Source of the DNA: Polytrichum commune
Lineage: Eukaryota; Streptophyta; Polytrichopsida; Polytrichales; Polytrichaceae
Direction of reading: 5' to 3'
DNA length: 64,000 nucleotides
Assembly (NCBI GenBank): GCA_950295325.1
Contig: OX485803.1
Coordinates: 21,576,001-21,640,000 of the forward strand
The notes under the pieces were generated by a model. That model did not search any database and was not told the origin of the DNA. It saw only the letters and a program-made list of their open reading frames with translations. Positions 60,486 through 64,000 of the stretch are shown here, one piece after another. Within the stretch, counting starts at the first letter, position 1. Every line of letters starts with the position of its first letter. The translations under genes were made by a program, and so were the position numbers.

Positions 60486-62678
60486 TTACACTACTTCTTT
60501 CTCCAATCGTAAAATGGCCATGAATGCATCTTGGGGGACATCCACCCTGCCAACAGATTTCATCCGCTTCTTACCCTCTGCTTGTTTTTTCAGCAACTTT
60601 TTCTTACGAGTAATGTCACCTCCATAGCACTTGGCCAGCACATCCTTCCGCATGGCTGAGATAGCCTCACTGGCAATCACCTTGGACCCAATGCAAGCTT
60701 GAATTGGGATCTTGAAAAGCTGACGGGGAATCAACTTCTTCAATTTCTGTGTGAGTGCCCGGCCGACATTGTAAGCCTTATCCTGATGGACAATCACTGC
60801 AAGGGGATCAACAATCTCTTCATTGATCAGAATGTCAAGCTTCACCAGTTTGCTTTCTCGGTATCCCTTCACAGAATATTCCATGCTAGCGTAACCCTTG
60901 CTACGCGATTTGAGTTGATCAAAAAAATCCCCCACCATTTCACCCAAAGGCAGCATATATACTAGTGACGCTCGAATTTCAGTAATAAACTTCATCTCCT
61001 TAAATTCACCGCGCCTTTCTTGAGCTAATTCCATGAGGGGCCCAATGTATTCCTTGGGAGTGAGAAGCTCAATCTTCACAAATGGCTCCTCAATTGATTT
61101 ACGCTTCCCTGCTTCCGGAAGAGCCGAAGGATTTGAACATTCTACCACACTGCCATCAACGCAATGTACACGATAAACCACACTAGGAGCAGTGGTGATC
61201 AAATTAAGATCATACTCCCTCTCTAACCTTTCCTGCACAATCTCCATGTGCAAAAGCCCTAAAAACCCGCACCGAAATCCAAACCCCATGGCGCTGGATG
61301 TCTCTGGCTCAAACTTCAGTGCAGCATCATTCAACTGCAGCTTCTCAAGTGCTTCCCGAAGCTCTGTAAATTGATCTGCATCAATTGGAAACAACCCACA
61401 AAACACCATAGGTGTAGCCTCTTGGTAACCCGGAAGAGCCTCAGTAGCCTTCCGCGAATTTGCAGTAATGGTATCCCCAACTCTTGCATCTGCAACGGAC
61501 CTGATGGATGCTGCCAAATAACCCACCTCCCCAGCATAAAGCTCCTTCACAGGCATTTGAGTAGGAGACAAAACCCCAACCTCATCAACTTGATATTCCT
61601 TCCCACTAGCCATAAACTGAACCGTATCTCCCTGCTTCACCTTCCCATCCATAACCCTAAAATACACAATAACTCCTCTATAGGAATCATAGTAGGAATC
61701 AAATATCAAAGCACGGAGTGGCTCATCCGCGGTGTTCTTCGGTGCAGGAATCTTCTTCACCACTGCTCTCAAAATCTCGGGAATTCCAACTCCCTCCTTT
61801 GCTGAGCACAGAATGGCTTCACTGCAATCTAACCCTATAATCTCCTCAATCTCCCTCCTCACTCGCTCAGGATCAGCTCCAGGCAAATCGATTTTATTCA
61901 AAACGGGGATAATCTCTAAATTGGATTCCAGAGCTAAATACACATTAGCCAATGTCTGAGCCTCCACTCCTTGGGAAGCATCCACCACTAACAATGCCCC
62001 CTCACATGCTGCCAATGACCTAGAAACCTCATATGAGAAATCCACATGTCCAGGTGTGTCAATCAAATTCAAACAGTATGCTTCCCCTGTATCATCATCC
62101 ACAAACCTCATCCGGGCAGCTTGCAGCTTGATGGTGATGCCTCTCTCCCTCTCCAAATCCATGTTATCCAGAAACTGTTCCTTCATCTCCCGAGCTAACA
62201 CAGTACCCGTTGTCTGTAACAACTTATCCGCCAACGTGGACTTCCCATGGTCTATGTGTGCTATGATGGAGAAATTCCGGATGTGCGAAATTGGCACTTT
62301 GGCCAACCTGTCCTTGCCATTGTCAATTCCAGCTGCATTTCCTTTCACATCTCCCTTCCCATCGTCATTGCCATTATCCTTTGAGCCCTTCGCAGGTCTA
62401 GCTTCCACTGCCCCTGCCGCCTGTGGACAAAGCCTCAATTTGGCTTCTCTCTCTACCCACCCCGAATTACATGAAGCTCTATCCAAAAACGGTGAAGAAA
62501 TTTCGGACTCGAGTACTCTCTTGCTGCCCAATCTAGTTGAGTGGTTCCTTGGTAAGCGCAGAGAGCATCGGTTGGAGGTGGACGCGTTTTGGCGAGGAAC
62601 AGAGTCGAGTAAGTGTGAGGAGATGATGGATGAGTTAGAAATTCCGGCTGCTGCACCAGACACCGTCATAGACGCCAT
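60486..62678 (-). CDS. LEPA: Chloroplast elongation factor 4 (LepA)
   Basis: Translational GTPase of the LepA/EF4 family, which acts on stalled or mistranslocated ribosomes and assists plastid translation. 730 residues in a single exon. Residues 1 to about 125 form a Ser-rich plastid targeting region plus a Gly/Asp/Lys-rich linker. GTPase motifs are G1 AHIDHGKST at 140-148, G2 ERERGITIK at 176-184, G3 DTPGH at 207-211, G4 NKID at 261-264 and G5 SAKEG. Domains II, III and V-like follow, with the LepA-specific [19 protein letters not shown] and the C-terminal domain [13 protein letters not shown]...[20 protein letters not shown]...KKRMK then [12 protein letters not shown]. The absence of introns contrasts with the intron-rich neighbours. 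A MITE begins about 260 bp upstream of the ATG. Confidence 0.97.
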   Translation of the reverse strand: MASMTVSGAAAGISNSSIISSHLLDSVPRQNASTSNRCSLRLPRNHSTRLGSKRVLESEISSPFLDRASCNSGWVEREAKLRLCPQAAGAVEARPAKGSKDNGNDDGKGDVKGNAAGIDNGKDRLAKVPISHIRNFSIIAHIDHGKSTLADKLLQTTGTVLAREMKEQFLDNMDLERERGITIKLQAARMRFVDDDTGEAYCLNLIDTPGHVDFSYEVSRSLAACEGALLVVDASQGVEAQTLANVYLALESNLEIIPVLNKIDLPGADPERVRREIEEIIGLDCSEAILCSAKEGVGIPEILRAVVKKIPAPKNTADEPLRALIFDSYYDSYRGVIVYFRVMDGKVKQGDTVQFMASGKEYQVDEVGVLSPTQMPVKELYAGEVGYLAASIRSVADARVGDTITANSRKATEALPGYQEATPMVFCGLFPIDADQFTELREALEKLQLNDAALKFEPETSSAMGFGFRCGFLGLLHMEIVQERLEREYDLNLITTAPSVVYRVHCVDGSVVECSNPSALPEAGKRKSIEEPFVKIELLTPKEYIGPLMELAQERRGEFKEMKFITEIRASLVYMLPLGEMVGDFFDQLKSRSKGYASMEYSVKGYRESKLVKLDILINEEIVDPLAVIVHQDKAYNVGRALTQKLKKLIPRQLFKIPIQACIGSKVIASEAISAMRKDVLAKCYGGDITRKKKLLKKQAEGKKRMKSVGRVDVPQDAFMAILRLEKEVV

Positions 62679-62935
62679 GGAGCCACGTTGTTGTTGTATT
62701 TTTGTTCCCCAATTGTTGCTAAGATTGTGATGCAGCGAGGGTGAATTGTAATACGGAGAGGGAGGAGGATTGTTGAGGGGGAGTGATGGTGGCCATGGCG
62801 CTTGATTCTAGGGTTGGATCGAGGATGGCGAGTGTGTGTTGATAAGGGGAGCCCATGGAGGGAGTGGTGAAGTGGCTTAGCATTCGGAGATGAATGTGTG
62901 GCTGCTGCTCCTCCCCTCCTCTTCTTAACGTTATA

Positions 62936-63310
62936 GGGGGTGTTATTCGGTTACTTTTCTTGATGGAACACCTATGTTTGATTGATGGGTGTGTGGTTAA
63001 GTGAGGATCAAAGAACAAACACCATAAAGATACATGTTTACAAGATACACTGGACGACATCTTCAAATTTTGTATGAAGTACTCTACACTTGATAGTTAA
63101 CACAATTGAAATGAGTGGACTTGTATTAAGCTGAGGAATAATCGACAAACATACACTTCCAATAATCATAACTAAATAAGAGGAGATTTGATTTTTCCTA
63201 CGATTTTTCCTGTGATTTTTTAGCTTAGATTATTTATTGCAACACAACTTTGAAGACATGAATTGATAGAAGGTGGAGAATGAGAAAACTAAACCAGATG
63301 ACACCCACCC
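62936..63310 (+). mobile_element. MITE-like element, copy B
   Basis: The left end GGGGGTGTTATTCGGTTACT and the right-end complement GGGTGGGTGTCATCTGGTTT form the same inverted ends as copy A. Internal AGTGAGGATCAAAGAACAAA and CACTTCCAATAATCATAACT match copies A and C. It is about 375 bp long and lies just upstream of LepA, as copy A does upstream of CysRS. Confidence 0.7.
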
Positions 63311-64000
63311 GCATATCTTGTTGAGATTTTTTGTAGTTGCCAAAGTGGCAATCGCAATCATATATATGAAATTTCTTGTTTGATGAGTTTACTTGAATAG
63401 GAATCCAACATTCATCCTATAATTTTTCAATAAATTAGTTTTTGGGTGAATATATCCATATTTGAATTGGAAAATTGGCAAGTAATTTTATTTTATTTAG
63501 ACAAATTTTTCATATTTTGTTTTGAGGTAGCCATTTGGTGAGACTTTTTGCCAAATTAACACATATTGTTTCAGATATCTTGCATACCTCTCATAGGTAA
63601 GGCATGTGGCACTATTGTGGACACTTTAAAGGTACTTAAAATGATCCAATTTTATATGTCGATTACCTTGTTGGATGAGTATTTCAAGGTGGGCCCTTGG
63701 ACGCCATGTAACTTGAAGATGTGTTTTCTTTACATCTGAGTTTCTTATAGAATTTCTAAGCGAGAAGATTCCATGATCCATACTAGTCAAGTTGTGGTTA
63801 GCTAGGCACATCTATTTATGTTGGTCATGCTCTAACACTGCCTTCCACATGGGATAATTTGTATCTTCAATAACTTGTTATATTGATCTTGTCTAGCACC
63901 CCATGATTGTGGGAATATGGACCATAAATTACATGTCACGCTTGCTTCAATGCCTTTGTATATAGTTTCATTGATGTGTATAATTGGCACATCCATGGCC
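63311..64000. other. AT-rich flank, no gene seen
   Basis: No conserved reading frame, RNA gene or repeat recognised to the window edge. Confidence 0.45.

Noticed and set aside
62056-62730. 224-codon plus-strand frame opposite LepA
   Set aside because: Antisense shadow of the LepA transit peptide and GTPase domain. The minus-strand protein is unambiguous.

Overview
This 64 kb window is nuclear DNA of a land plant. The evidence is spliceosomal introns of roughly 100-1,400 bp with GT...AG borders, organelle-targeted proteins with long N-terminal extensions (cysteinyl-tRNA synthetase, LepA, an RsmD-type methyltransferase, a thylakoid-type membrane protein), a plant RNA-dependent RNA polymerase and an alpha-expansin. 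Gene density (about twelve genes in 64 kb) and the absence of recognisable retrotransposon coding sequence would fit a compact genome such as a bryophyte, but that placement is an inference. The sequence alone does not name the species.

Layout. 1-2,628 (+): AP-1 clathrin adaptor sigma subunit, with only its first codon missing. About 3,400-4,120 (-): a weak, apparently frameshifted reading frame. 4,166-10,486: a cluster of four intronless genes, each exactly 114 codons, for a family of small secreted proteins that I do not recognise. 12,770-17,075 (-): organellar cysteinyl-tRNA synthetase, nine exons. 18,982-22,365 (-): thylakoid-type membrane protein (DAC-like), four exons. Its upstream region is copied several times through 22,363-27,430 and carries a 2.5 kb insertion. 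30,364-31,642 (+): a lysine-rich, probably disordered protein with KEN-box, D-box-like, PP1-docking and S/T-P motifs, suggestive of a mitotic regulator. 33,105-34,405 (-): alpha-expansin. 36,500-36,890 (-): a GC-rich possible 5' exon with no recognisable body. 40,143-44,461 (-): RsmD-like rRNA methyltransferase. 50,596-56,401 (+): RNA-dependent RNA polymerase of the RDR1/RDR2 type. 60,486-62,678 (-): chloroplast LepA/EF4 in one uninterrupted exon.

Much of the space between genes is AT-rich and full of short non-autonomous repeats. These are a MITE-like family of about 350-370 bp with GGGTGTTATT-type inverted ends (two intact copies lie less than 300 bp upstream of the CysRS and LepA start codons), a 303 bp element with perfect 25 bp inverted ends, a tRNA-derived SINE candidate, local tandem duplications and microsatellites.

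The genes do not form one pathway. Three or four serve chloroplast or organelle gene expression and thylakoid function (CysRS, LepA, RsmD-like, DAC-like). The rest serve vesicle traffic, wall loosening, RNA silencing and probably mitosis. The most unusual content is the four-member secreted family at 4-10.5 kb, followed by the motif-rich mitotic-type protein at 30-31.6 kb.
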